NCBI GenBank assembly: GCA_963556695.1
Contig: CAUWAG010000020.1
Coordinates: 2,852,001-2,916,000 of the forward strand
Length of the DNA stretch: 64,000 nt
Reading direction: 5' to 3'
From: Anthostomella pinea
Taxonomy: Eukaryota; Ascomycota; Sordariomycetes; Xylariales; Xylariaceae
Both the position numbers and the translations under genes were made by a program. The notes under the pieces were generated by a model. It was given only the letters and a program-made list of their open reading frames with translations, was not told the origin of the DNA and made no database searches. Shown piece after piece: positions 35,297 through 48,100 of the stretch; the stretch's first letter is position 1, and each line of letters opens with the position of its first letter.

Positions 35297-38200
35297 TTAC
35301 AGTCGCATGAAGCGACGAATGCGACGACTCTTGTCGCCGACAGTCGTTTGGCTGGAGCTCTCGTCTCCAGCTGCGGCCAGTTCTAGGTCGTCCATGGAGT
35401 GTCCCGTGTGCGCGAGCACAGAAGATCCCGAGGCCGGCGGCAGGATTTCGGACGAGACGCTTGAGTCGTTGTCATCGCAGTCGTACAGGTTTCTCGCAGG
35501 CTCGTTCGACGCACGGGACCGACCACTTCGACGTTCGGCACGAGGCATCGAGTTCGAGCCGTTGACTAGTGGCGAAACGTCCCGGTGGTGTAGATCATCA
35601 TCGCTGGAGAACTCTGTGCACGTTGTGTCAGTCAGGGCGGCCATCCAGCAGACTCGGCAAGAGGCCTCGTTTCATTGATGCCAGGAGACTTACCTAGTTG
35701 CTTAACCGACTTGCGCTCGTCTTTGACAGTCTCCCCTGCGTCCGAACCTTCGGCCATCTCGTAAGCAACGTTTCTATCGTTGCGCGCCTCGTCGGATTCG
35801 CAGGACTCTATCGAGATTTCACTTCGCGTCAGAAGGCTGGAGACAGGAAATGACGAGGTGGCCGAGCCACCCCAGGAGCTGTCGAAGCCCCCGAAGAGCT
35901 TACCAGCTGCAGCCAAGTCCCGCTCGGCCATCTCTTCGGCCTCTCGCTCGATGTCCGACTTGATGTGCGCCCACGAATCGTTTCTCATGAAACAATAGAA
36001 TGCATCCCTGTCGCCGAACGACGAGTCCGTAGGTATGGCTGGCTCATCCCATCTGGGAGCATGCGTAGGCGTGTTATTGAGGGTATCCAGCTCCGGCAAG
36101 GGCTCTTGTGGCCAGGCTTCAAACTGATTCGACTCCGGGAAGGGGATGAATTCGAAAGGCTCCTGGGCATCCGCAGTACTTGTAGTGGAGTGACGTCGGC
36201 CCTCGTGGGCGAGAAACCCGAAATCGGGCTGCTGATAATAGCTGCTGGCAGGCCTATCATTGTAAAAGTCAGGAAAGTTTGTTGGCATTGCTTCCGACGA
36301 TTCATGGTGAACGCTGGGCTGCTCATATGCGCTAAAGGGACCCTGGTGTTCCTCGACAGGCACGGCGTCTTTCGAAGGAGAGGCGTTCGCGGCCTTTGCG
36401 GCATTCTTGGAGGAGACTTGGGAGGAGACAACTGAGGGAAGCCTAGCGGAGATGTTGGAAGGCACCCTCGAAGATGCCTTACCAGACGCCCAAGACGCGT
36501 TCGATGTGACTGGCTCTGGGGCTCCAGGGGGCTCGTTGGGCAAATCGAGCTTGGAGGAATGCGCAACGCCCTTCTTGTATGTCACGTCCGATGACCCCTT
36601 CGACAGTCGAACTTCGGATCGCATCGTATCCTCGGTGGTGTTACCTCGGTCACGCTTGGTGGTGGTCGGCGCCGCCTGCTTGCCTCGAGAACTGCCCTTC
36701 GACACGGCTGGAGTGGTATCCTTGGCAGGTGTCGTCTGGGACAACGAAGATGTGCTGATTTGGGGTAGCGGCACACTCTCTTTGGAGTTGTCTACACTGC
36801 GATACATAGATTGGCGGGTACGTCTGGAGCTTCGGAGATCAACCTTCGGTCCTCTAGCGGGTGACGAAGCTCTAGATCTCGACTCTTCGGCTGATGAGAT
36901 CGACTTGGCCAGCTTCGGTCGAGACTTGGAGCCAACGCCATTCAATAGGATGTCGGATAGCAGGCTGAGTCGTCTCGACTTTTTGATCCATCGAGGAGGG
37001 CCTTGCGGATTCTTCTCGCGGACATAACTACCGTTGGCGGTGGCACGACCTTCATCCGTGCTGGGGCCGGACATAGGCGCTTCTTTGGCGTACTACATCA
37101 GGTGGTTAGCTATCATAAAGGTCTCTCACGAGCATGTCAACTTGCCTCTATAAACGAGATATCATCAGCACTATCGCTGCTGGATAGCTCGGACGAACTG
37201 TCCGCGGCATCACGTATGCATCGGTAGCAGTAGTCGGGCTCCGGTATCTCGCCCCTTTTCAGAGGGTGCGCCTTCTGGTACTCCCGGGACCGCTTCTTTC
37301 CGCACCCAGCGCAAATATGGACATGTCGAATGCGTCTGCTGATGTGCTGCTTGTTCTTTTCCTTTGTCGCTGACTTAATATTCGTGACTTCTATGCTTGT
37401 CTGAGGTCGGTCTGCAGCGTCCGCAGCTGGCACGGCATCATGCTTGTCCTTGTCGGTCTGCTTCGGGGCCAGCGCCTGTTCCTGTTGAGCAGCATTGACA
37501 TGTCCCGACGCAGTACCGTGGCCCTGGGCAAGTGCCGGGGGTGCAGGAGGCGGAGGCGGCGGCGGAGGCGGAACCTGAAACGGAGCCGTATGTGTAGGCT
37601 GAACTGTAGGAGGAGGTGCCGGGGCGTGTGCAGTGGCGCCAACAGGCGGGTAAGGGGCCAAGTGCTGATGCATGTACTGATTCTGAGGAAGGGTAGGCAT
37701 CGAAGTCGTCTGCGGGACGGGGAAGCCCATCGGGTTCTTGTACTGGTAATTCATTTGGGGTTGCGGCGGTGCCCATCCCGGGGGACCACCACCAGGCGTG
37801 ACCTGGGGAGGACAACCTGGGCAATGCGCAGGCGGATAGGCTGTGGGACCATAACCAGGTGCCATGGGTGACGTGTAGTGGTTCATCGTGCCAGGATAGT
37901 TCCAGGGGCCAGCATGAGGATGAGGAGGTGGATGAGGCGGGTAGAAATATCCTGCCGTTGGGTACGGGTTGCTTGCGTCGTACGCACCATCAACATAGGC
38001 GTTATAGTCGGGTCTACTACCACGTCGACGCCGGGCACCCGGGGCGGGAGTGGAAGAGGAGCGTATACTGCTCGCCTTACTGACGGTCACCGGCGAGTCG
38101 TCACCAGAGTCATCGTGGACGCGATACACACGGCGGTCGTCTAGCTGGCCGTAGCTGTAGTCATCTTGTGTGTGCTTCAGGATGCCTCTGCTCTGGCGCG

Positions 38201-38707
38201 GGGAGTTGGGAGCCGTGATGATGCCCGAACTCTGGGAGGCCACGCTCATACGCCGAGGTTCCTGCGACTGCCGTGCTTGACGCTCAAGATCTCTGCGGGA
38301 GGGGATGCCGAGGCTCTGGCCGAGGATGTCGAAACCGTACTCCTCCAACAGCTTGTCCGGTCTTCTTCGACCAAATGCAGGCTTGCCATTCTTGGTCTGG
38401 GTGACGTAAATCTTGCCGTGGCCAGGAAGATAGATGGCCTCTTCATCGTCGGCCTCTAGTTCTAGTATGCGCTGTTTTGAGGCGGCGGAGCTGGCACCGC
38501 TACGCGACACTGTCAGCCAAAACTGTTTCATGATGATGAATGAACTGGCGAACGGGTCGTCTTCGTCTGCAAAGCTCGAAGTCCACCCCAATGAAGAACG
38601 CGTGGTAGGTATGCTGGAGCCAACACGAGGCCAGCTCAACTGGTGGGAAAGGAACAGAGGGAATGTACTTACTCTCCACGTCTGCGACCCCTTCGGAGGA
38701 AGTTCAT
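35297..38707 (-). CDS. Uncharacterised proline/serine-rich protein with CxxC...CxxC motif
   Basis: I do not recognise a named family. Proposed exons: 38707-38673, about 38574-37146, 37092-35694 and 35613-35297, 1059 residues. The N-terminus MNFLRRGRRRG is followed by an acidic stretch and a globular-looking segment (LELEADDEEAIYLPGHGKIYV, LEEYGFDILGQSLG). A long Pro/Tyr/Gly-rich region follows (HPPPHPHAGPWNYPG, PPPPPPPPPAPP). Then comes a compact basic motif RRIRHVHICAGCGKKRSREY with a second pair YCYRC 20 or so residues later, plausibly a small zinc ribbon. The C-terminal half is low-complexity Ser/Asp-rich, ending KSRRIRRFMRL. Exons 2 and 3 join across a GC-AG intron (37093-37145, GCAAGT donor, GCTAAC branch, TAG acceptor) without shifting phase. 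The first intron's acceptor is uncertain (38574 preferred; other AGs fit). Confidence 0.75.
37093..37145 (-). other. GC-AG intron in the uncharacterised CxxC gene
   Basis: A 53-nt intron beginning GCAAGT after AGAG and ending GTAG, with GCTAAC 15 or so bases before the acceptor. GCAAGT is the standard form of rare GC donors. Removing it joins two long open frames; without it the protein ends at FIEAS. Confidence 0.8.
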
Positions 38708-39950
38708 GCTTGCAGAGCTAGCCTACAGCACAGGCATACCGTCCAGGAGGTGTGAGGCGAATGACAAGGGAAGGTTTGATGGGTGGTGTATCGAGATCCA
38801 GAGAAGGAATGGAAGCTTTGCACAAGAGTAGAGGTAGTACAGGTGCTGGGGGAGAAGGTGCACAGGAGGTGTGGTTTCCCCAAATGCAGCTGAACTGATG
38901 ATAATCAATTCGTAGCTGCACTGGGGCAGCAATAACGGGTGAAGGACAAGGGAAGAGTGCGTGGTGCTCGAGGTCGTTGATGGTGAGGTGGAATTTGGGG
39001 TGGTGCGAGGAAAAGGCCAGCTGCAAGAACCAGCTGGCAAGAGGGTTGATTGCAATAATTGTTCTCACAAGGGGAAAATGTGTGATGAGGGTTGGGTTGA
39101 AATTATCTGCAGTTATTTGGTGTGGTAAATTGGTTGCAGCCTCAGTTGCCATCGGCGACCAACATTTGGAAGGCACAGGTGGTGTGCACAAGGACCTCAC
39201 GGCACTGCCCGCCTACTCTGCTTTCCTAAGTGAGTGGTTGGATCTCATGGGCTATGCATACATACGCCTAGGGCCCCCGGAAAGACTACCTCGCTCACCA
39301 TGTGGAAGGTCATCTACATGAAGGACTGGCCGAGGGGCATGGGAGGCCGCGCGTGGAATACTTGTCCATCCAGTCCAACTGCACGACAATGCGGTCGATG
39401 GCTCTTTGGACTGGAGTACTTTGGCTGCATGCATACATGACAAGCTTGCAGCACACCTTCCCCCAATACAGGCAGACCCAAGCATTGGCAAAACAAGCAC
39501 TTGTGAACCATACTGCCCCGACGGCTATAGTGCTTGGTCTTCTGTTTTATTATATGAAGTTAATTTATGCTATATCTTTTCAGTGTGGTGCTATATGCTC
39601 CGGATGGCATCTCTACATGCGAGTTTTTTGAACATAGGCCACACCTAGGCCCAGGAAACCCATGTCAGCAACCCGGGCAGCTCCAGATACATGATGCCAC
39701 AAGCCTCCGGCATAGTTATAGTACGTTCCAACTTCACCTCCTGACTGGAGCTCGTGGGGTCTCGCTGACACATCGCCACCGAACCAGCCCAGAGGCTCCT
39801 CCGTTCCAAGAAACTCCATCCGCCCTGCGGGCTAATCATGATCCCCAGCAGAGCGCTAACGATATGGGCAAGTAAGTCCAGACAGCCACACTTCTGCAAC
39901 CAGGATGCGCCGGATGCTACAGATCCCGTCTGCCATTCCACACAGATGCC
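38708..39950. other. Intergenic region upstream of the CxxC gene
   Basis: 1.24 kb between two minus-strand genes: promoter of the CxxC gene at the left and 3' region of the RAD53-like kinase at the right. Short ORFs only; no gene supported. Confidence 0.5.
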
Positions 39951-42900
39951 TCAATCACTGACGTCGACAACATAACCCGCCGGCGACGTCTGCCGGAACC
40001 GAGGCACATTCCGGGATACCAAAGGCGGAGCGCTGGCCGGCGATCCTCGGTACGTGTTATGCAGGGCAAGGACTCTAACCGCCTCTGCACGTTTTTGCTC
40101 GAAGATCCGGCTGCGCTCCTGCTCCTTCATCATGAACCGCATTCGTGTCTCCTGATCAGTATGCGCTTCAACTTTGATCCTATCATGGCTAAGCGACTTG
40201 ACAGCCTTGGGCCAGAGCCGGTCTAACTTCCGTGCTTGCGTTTCAGGCACATAAGACGGAGGCTCGTCTACTGGTCTCGGTGTTGACGAGCCGCCCCAGT
40301 TGCATTCAAAAATGAGCTTCGCTTGTGCGTGCACATCGTCGTTTCCCCAGAAGGCAATCGTGTCACCATGATGTAGTTTCATCCAGTATCTGCAAGGCGC
40401 CGTGCCGTCCTTCGGTTCGTTTGCTTGTAAGGGCTTGTTGTTGATGCGTAGGCCGTTGGTGGCCTTGGTCGATATATAGAAAGCGAAAGACTCCGGCTCT
40501 GGAGACGCACGCATGGTACGGCTGGTTGCTGATCGAGCAGGCTCCCAGGGCCGGAACTCGCCAAAGGAAGCATTATAGCCGTCTCTCCACAGAACCAGTC
40601 TGAACGCATTCTTGGGGACCTTGACCTCCCTAGCTGGCTGATACACCACGGTATTACTCGGCTCTCGACCCCATGACATAACAGGATCCTTGAGAAAAAT
40701 CGAAACCCCCGCGACCAAGGACCCCGGCGCTGACTCGAACTTCCCGACCACAGTCTTCGGCAACTGGACGGCTTGCAGGGCTGGCGGCAGCTGGTTCTCG
40801 GGGGGCAGAGTGTCTGGCAACGACTCGGACTCATCATCCACGGCAGGCGGGGGAGCCGTAGGGGGCAACTCCCAGTCACTGGTCTCACTTAGTGCTCGGT
40901 TGTCACGCCTGAGTCCAGCCGGCCGTAGTTCGAGGGGCCGTGCCATCTCACTGGCTTGGCGTTGGTGGGTTGGGGGGAAGTGTCTCATGGCGAAATCCCA
41001 GAGAAGTGACTTCCCCGGGCCGAATTCTTCGTTCCTCCTCTCGGCAGCAACTTCGAACGCGTGATATTGGAGATTGGTCATTTCAGGATAGTCAAGATGC
41101 CATGTATCCTTGTCCGAGCTGTCCCAGAAGGTAGTCTTTGGAAGTGGGTAGGCAATCTGCCGACCCGTCTCGTTCTGAGCCATCGGGGGTACAGAAGCGA
41201 ACAAACTAAACTCGTCTTCTTCTTCATCTAAAAAGTCTACATCATCCTGTGACTTGAGCCTTTTGATGGACGGCTTGGTGTTGGCGCTGGCTGACTCGTA
41301 CTCGTCACTCGTGTCGTAGGCTGGTTTCCGCTTGCTCGAGTTGAAGTCGCTCACCACCGAGGACGACAACCTAGCATTGCCATTCGCCACAGACTTCATA
41401 TTCAGGTTTTCGAGGATCGAGGAAGCCCCACCCAAGCTTTGGGAACCGATGCCCAACAGAGCACTGCGGGAATTGTCGTTTGATGCTACCCTCCTGTCCG
41501 ACAGCAAGCCATTGTCGCGTTGCACCTTTTGCCTCGGGGTGGAGAACTCTTCCGACTCGTCGAAGCTGTCAAGAATCTCATCAGGCTCGAGTATGTCGGT
41601 CTCACCAAAATCAGTCCCCGATATTGGAAGATTGAGACGGCCCTCTGGCATGACCTCCGAACTGCCTATAGCTGATACTTCCCCGAACAGCCTGTTCGGC
41701 TGGGGCTGCCCGAAGGTATAATTCTCCTTCTCCGACTCGTACTCGATAGAGTAGTCTGGTTCTGGCTCCTGCAGGGAACTCGCACCTGCAAGAAGAGACT
41801 GGGCTGCCTGTCGGTCATCGAGGCTTAGTTGTGATGCACTCTGGCCCAATTCGTCGTCAGATATTTGATGAAATGATTGTGTGACACTGCGAAGCCAGGG
41901 GTGAGCCTGGAGCTCCGAGATAGTCGCTCTAGTCTCTGGTCGAACGTGAATCATACGTGACAGGAAGTGAATACCGGACTGAGAAACGTTCATCTCTGTC
42001 AATGGCGTCATGTTCACCGGTATTTTGACGATGTGGTCTAGCAATTCGGTGTACGTGACCCCGTTCTTGACGGGGAACGGTGGACTGCCAGCGAGGGTAT
42101 AGAACAGAACGCCGCCAAGAGACCATATGTCCACCGCGTGGTCATACCTTTCCTTGTTTGCGGCTCTTGGGATATTCCTGTTCGTGCGTCTGCCGTTGTC
42201 GTCATAGGATGAAAATTCTGTATAGACCTCGGGTGCGCAGTATAGTAGCGTCCCACAGAAAGTTTTGAGGAAGGTCTGCTCAGTTTCAATCATTTTGGAC
42301 AAGCCAAAATCAGTTAATTTCACAACGAGTGGATTCGTCGACTGAATCAGGATGTTGTCTGGTTTTACATCACGATGGGTGATCTTCTGGTCATGCAGGT
42401 ACCCAAGCGCATCGATCAACTGCTCGGATATGATTTTGACGTGCCCTTCGGCAATGGGCCCATTTTCCGAGATGAACCTGCCAAGATCACCTCCGGGGAC
42501 ATACTCCATGATGATTATGAACTGATGGGCATCCCAGTCGAAGTGCTCAATGTATTGGACAATGTTGGCCTGGACAAAGTCAGCAAACCAGGTCGTACTG
42601 TTGGAGGGGTTTGGGAGATGAGATGAAAGGGGTAGAGCTCACATGTTGGATTCTCTGCATGATCCTCATCTCGTTCTCGACCTTCTGATCCAGGACACCA
42701 TTTTTCATAAACTTGCGCTTGTCAAGTTCCTTGGCGGCGTATGGAGAGCCGTCATACTTGGAGGTGACTTTGTGTACGATGGCGAAGGCTCCTTTGCCAA
42801 TCTGACCCACACGAGCATATTTCTCTCCGCCGCGCCATTCACGGGGAAGGCGCTGAAAGGGTTCCTGGAGCTCCTGAGTGGTTTCCATGGGCGAGTCATG

Positions 42901-43791
42901 GGGCTTGCCGTTCCTCCTTGGCGCGAAAAGATTGACCTTGTCGGCGTGAGCACCATTACAAGTAAATCGAGGGGGCTGCACTTACATGGCCGCCTGGACC
43001 AGGACCGATGGTCTTATTGAGATCATCGTCGTCGCCACGGAGTCTTAGTTGATAGGCAGCCAGCTTTCGCAGGTAGGCTTCCTCGTGGTCCCCATCCCGA
43101 CGAGGTATGCGTGCGAGGAAGACCAAGTCGGCGGTAGTCTCGTGCATGATGATCTTGATAGACGCCCCGCTCTCCAGTATCCTCTTGGTCGGCCCCGACG
43201 ACGTTTGACTCTTTGCCTGCTTCTTGCGGAGGAGAGTGCTGTCGACGACGGTGCCGTTGGTTGACTGGTCCTCGAGCAGCACACTGCCGTGTCGGTTGAC
43301 AAATATACGGAAGTGAATATTGCTAAGCCTCCTGGCCGGGTCGTTGCCAAAGCAGATGTCACATCGGCTTCGATTCCTGCCAAAAGTAAAGCCCAGACGA
43401 GGATCCTTGACGGCGGAGGACAGGCGCAGAACAATAGCATGGTCCCCGATGCCTCGAGTGCGGCCGAACTCCTTCACATCATCCTCGCGATAGAGGTCCG
43501 AGTTGATGGCGTCGGCCGAGTACCTGCCGACGGTGTGACGACTGGACTCGGGGGACACGGCGATCCTATGGACTTCGCGACTGGCAGCCTCGGAATTGGG
43601 GTATAGCAAACAGACTATATCGGAGATATCTTCGTCAGAGAAGCCCGAATTCTGCTTTCCGATCCGCCTGGGGTCCAAGGCATTCTGGGTGGCTAAAGGA
43701 GCAGGAGTCAGAGACATGAACTACTATACTACTGAAATCTAAAAGGCTGCTAACCTTGCTGCGTGGCTTGCGAGTCGTCATTGGACTCCAT
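39951..43791 (-). CDS. RAD53: FHA-domain checkpoint kinase, RAD53/Cds1-like
   Basis: Predicted DNA-damage and replication-stress effector Ser/Thr kinase, nuclear. Four exons: 43791-43755, 43692-42986, 42936-42643 and 42569-39951, 1218 residues. An FHA domain lies at about 95-200 (FTFGRNRSRCDICFGND, LSNIHFRIFV, LLEDQSTNGTVVD), with the phosphothreonine-binding Arg, Ser-x-x-His-type and Asn residues present. The kinase domain spans about 287-560: GQIGKGAFAIVHKV loop, AAKELDKRKF lysine, THRDVKPDN catalytic loop, KLTDFGLSKM, TFCGTLLYCAPEVY, YDHAVDIWSLGGVLFY. A second FHA-like region near 950-1090 (FRLVLWRDGYNASFGEF, GLRINNKPL, HHGDTIAFWG) gives the RAD53 layout. The long linker is acidic with SQ/TQ sites. 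The first exon supplies only MESNDDSQATQQ. At 1218 residues it is longer than yeast Rad53 (821). Neurospora mus-59 is the likely counterpart. Confidence 0.9.
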
Positions 43792-45164
43792 TGGGGAGTG
43801 TGCAAAGGGTCTACGGCAATACGTCGAGGGGCGGCACCGACTGCGAGAAACACTGTCCAGGCAGCCGGCAGACGTGACTCGGCGGGTCTTCCAGCTCGAA
43901 TGTCTCGAGGGCTCATGCACCGAGAGTTGTGAGCATTCGAGCGGAGGGACGCGGTGGAAGGGCAGGCTCGGGATGGCAAGAGGTCGTGCTGCGTGGGTTC
44001 CGCTGTGGTTGCACCGGCGAGCGTGAATGCGATGGAGCGTGGACGTGGAGGGCGGTCGTTCGTTCAGTCGTGATGGTACGTGTCTAGGCAGTCGAACAGA
44101 TATTGAACAGTGATAACGCTGGTGCAGACAAAGTACAGATATGCGCAGTTCGCTTTGGGTATAGGTGGAGGCAAGGCAAGACAAGACAAGCCAAAGCGGT
44201 GTTGTTGATCACAAGGCTCAACGAGGGGGCGGGCGAGGTCTGAATTATTATTGTTTGGTATGCATGCTGCAAGGTGCACGAGTAGCCCGCTGCCACCCTG
44301 GGCTGCCTGGGACGCGGAGGGGAGGACGGACCTGACGGCAGTGGAACGTTCGAACGTCATTGGGCACCTGCACTGATTGGAACGACCGCTGCCCGCTGTA
44401 CGACTAATGATTAGGGAACGGATAGCCTGGCGGGTGACCTGCAGTGTTGCACCAAACCCCAGCCCCTCCTCTCCCGTCGTCCCAGTGCCCTCCTTTCCAG
44501 AAGCATGGAACGTTTGAAAACCTTAAAAGCCCCCGTTGCAACACAACATTCTATACCTATAGGCTTGCACGAGTAGACTGAGTATATTGTACCTATAGGT
44601 GCATTATACCCATGATGGGTTATTACACATAACGTGTAGCGGTGCTTACCTAACTGGCCCTTTCTCTTCAGAGTTCTTAAAAAGGCGCGATAAGTGCACC
44701 TAATCATGACGAGCTCGAGGCATCAGATGACCTCCCTAGCCGCAGAGAAAAAGCAAAACCCACGGGTCAGCTGCTCCTTTTCCTCTGTTTCCCGGCCATT
44801 ACGAAGACCGCAGGGTAACTAGACGCCACTCCCATGTCCAACGCCCATGGTGGTAATTAATAAACGCAAAATGATCTCAAGGAGGTACCTAGGTAGTATA
44901 CAATACTAGACTTTATATGGCTGCCACTAAACGCGGCGTAGGTATATGGAAGGGAACCCGAGGGAAGCATAACTAAGATTACCCCATGATTCTTACAATG
45001 TATGCAGTGCTGGTACAAGATTTTCTTTTCCCGCCCCTAGTAGATGCCAATGCGCGCATCAAATCCAAGCACGACGGTAGTTACATCATGCAAAAAAATC
45101 AAATCATCTCTTCTCGAGATCCATCCGTGACAAGGGGATATCATCAAGTCGTGAATCAGTCCGC
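43792..45164. other. Intergenic region upstream of the RAD53-like kinase
   Basis: 1.37 kb between two minus-strand genes. It has palindrome TACCTAGGTA at 44886-44895. No supportable gene. Confidence 0.5.
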
Positions 45165-48100
45165 TCAGAAAAGGCCCTTCTTCTTCTTGGGCTTCTCCAC
45201 GCCCTTCAGGATGTCGTCGAATGTGCTGCCACCTTGAAGCGAGTCCTGCCGCGAGCTGGCACGTGAGTCGGGCGCTTGGCCCTGCACCGGAGATGCTACC
45301 GCCATACCGTGCAGGTTGCCCGACGACCGGCTGCGGCCCATCATGGCACTCGACGGGCGCCGCTGGCCGGGGGAAACCCCCCTGGCGCTATAAACGCGCG
45401 AGTGCGGCCTCTCGGGCATCATGGGCACCGGCTCCAGCCCGAAGGCGATGCTGCTCCGATACATCGACTGCCGCCCACCAGGCGAGTCCGTTCTTGGCCT
45501 GAGAGCGCCCCCCGGAGGGATCGACGACGGAGAGGCGCTGCGGCCCATGAGGGTCGGGCTGGGCGATATGCTGGGATCCATGTCTGTGAAGACGGACTGG
45601 GGCGCCTGCAGCGGTGAGAGGCTCTCGTGCGGCGCTGGTGGAGGCGCATCCTCTCCCATTTCCCAACGTTTCGCCGCCATCCAGCAGTGACTCCTGTGGT
45701 AGACACCCTCGACACTGAACTCGACAGCATCGGTCGAGAGCTCCACCAGGCCCCCTCCTCCGGCAACTTCGTACCACCTCTTGCGCACCGCCGGCGCGTC
45801 CTCTATCCACGGCGGTGAGCCCTTTGGCGGCTGGCACAGGAAGTATTCGACGCCTTCCGTGAACTTCAGACCAGGGGCGTCGACCACGAGGATGGGCAAA
45901 GACTGTATGACCACGTAGAGGAAGAGCCAATAGCCGAGGCGCTGCTCTGCCATTTCCGCCGCCGTCTTGCCCTTGGCCTCCTTGTTTTCAAAGTCTTTAA
46001 ATTCCTCGAGGAACGGAATACGTAGCTTGTATGTCTCAAAGTCATACGCCTTGTTCAGGATGAGAAGCATCTGGTACTCTTGCAAACCTTTGGCCAACCG
46101 AGCCTGCTCCTTTGCAGGAAGGGCGTGGTAGTTTTCCTTGACACTCGTCATGTCCGGCAACATGGGGAGATCGAATGGTATAGGTGGCAGTACGGGCGGC
46201 GAGGACTGATCGAATTCGGTCAAGACTCTTCGCATTGCCGAAGCGTGAGGATTTGTATGATCGGTGCCGATATCATTAGCGTCCTTGTCTATCGCCCGAG
46301 TCGTCAGGTTTTTTCGGTCGACAAGCAGATCATAAAGCGCGCAGAGATCCGAATACAGTATTTTCAAAACCTGTCGGTTCAGGCCGCTCTCCGTGAAGGG
46401 GTTCTTCTTGCTACGAGCCTTCGGGGGCCAGCTTCCAAAGTTTGCTTTGTAGTAGTTGAGCACAAAATGTCTCATACGGCCGTAGGACTTCCTCCATGTG
46501 CCGAACTTGACGTCCTTGTACTCTGTGAGTGATGTCGAATTCGCAACCCCGGAGAATATGGCAGGGAAATCGAACGACTCGAGCCGATTGTTTACGCTAG
46601 CTTGACGTCCCACGAGGTCGAAATGGGCGCGTTCGAGCCGTAGGCGAGTACTCGGAAGGACTTGTTCCCATAGGGGCGATTTGAGGTCTCGCATGGCCGA
46701 GTACTTGCCCACGGCATGCGCAAAGGCCTCGTTGTACAACTCCATTGAGCGCATCCGCTCACCCATAATGAGAGACTCCAGTGTTTTTTCTCGGCTGTGT
46801 CTCACATCCGCCAGGGCCATCTGCTCCATGAAGAAGCTGAAACTCATTTCCACAGCGTCGCCAAACGTTGAGCCATCATGGTTCGTGAATTCGAATTCCT
46901 TGAGGAGAGCGGCGATGTTGATGACCACGGTGAATAGGGTGGGCTGTGCCTTGGTGGCTACTAACGGTTGCCCTGTGAGGAAGGCAAACAGGTTGCGGAT
47001 GGATATCATGCGATCCAAATCGGCCTCTGACCTGTGCTCCGGCGTGGACATGGACACAGGAATGTAGAGCGGTGTTTCGACCGCGGATCGCGATTCAGGT
47101 ATGGGTGGAGATAAGGGCGGCGACATGGCATCCATGGCGGACAGGTTGTCTCGGCCTGGGAAGCTGAGGGTGTGCCCTGAGCTTGTCGGTGATCCGCTCA
47201 CCTCAGCTTCGATCAAGTCGGCGAACACCAGGGAGTAGTCGATAACAAAGGAGGGGACCTTGAAAGAGGGGCCCCCGCCGCTTCCCTTCGGATCGAGGTA
47301 GACAAGAATGTCGCCCATCTCGCTCCAGAGTTCGGGGACTTTCTCGCCATTGGCGAGTAAGGTAGTGTTGTAGTCGACATCCTGCCCCAAAATCCAGGCT
47401 GGCGAGGCGTGTTTTGTGTTGGTAGATTCTCGGGTTCGCGACTGAGACCTTGATCTTCCCCCCGGTAGCCAACTCCGCCTCAGTCTTCCACGCGTTTGGC
47501 TATCCCGAGTCGGACTATGGCTTTCGTTGCTCGAACTGGGCCGCGGCACGGCAGCCGCAGCGGCAGAGACCATGCGGTTTCCTGGGGCGGGCCCCGGGCC
47601 ACCCGGGGGTTGCGCGGACGAACTTCGACCCCTGGGTTCCAAAGGCGGCGAGCCTTGCTGCGGCATCAACCCGGACTGGCTTCTCGTATGGCTCGTATGG
47701 ATTGCGTAGGTAGCGGAAGGAGCATGGCTGTTGAAGGAGCTGCTCCTGCGTTTTGGCTGCTCTTTCCTCAAGCGCGGCGATGGCTTGGAGTCCGGCAGGT
47801 GTATCTCTGAGGGTGGTGGAGGGGTCATTATCTTGGGGGGTAAAGGGGGCGCCTGCTGCGCGGGAGCGGCCTTCCTTAACCTCCCCATGCTGGCACCGGA
47901 GACGCTGATGCTGGACGAGTTTCTGGTGTGGACTTTTTGCACATCGGCGGCGAACTGGCTGTCGGTCGGAGTGTCGAATGTCGTACCAAGGCCCGCCGAA
48001 TCGGCAGCAGCCCCGGGCGGTAGAGTTGGCGCCCTGTCTGGGACAGGAGGGACGGGAGGGACAGGAGGAGGTGGAAGGGGAGTAGTGATGGGCTTTCGGT

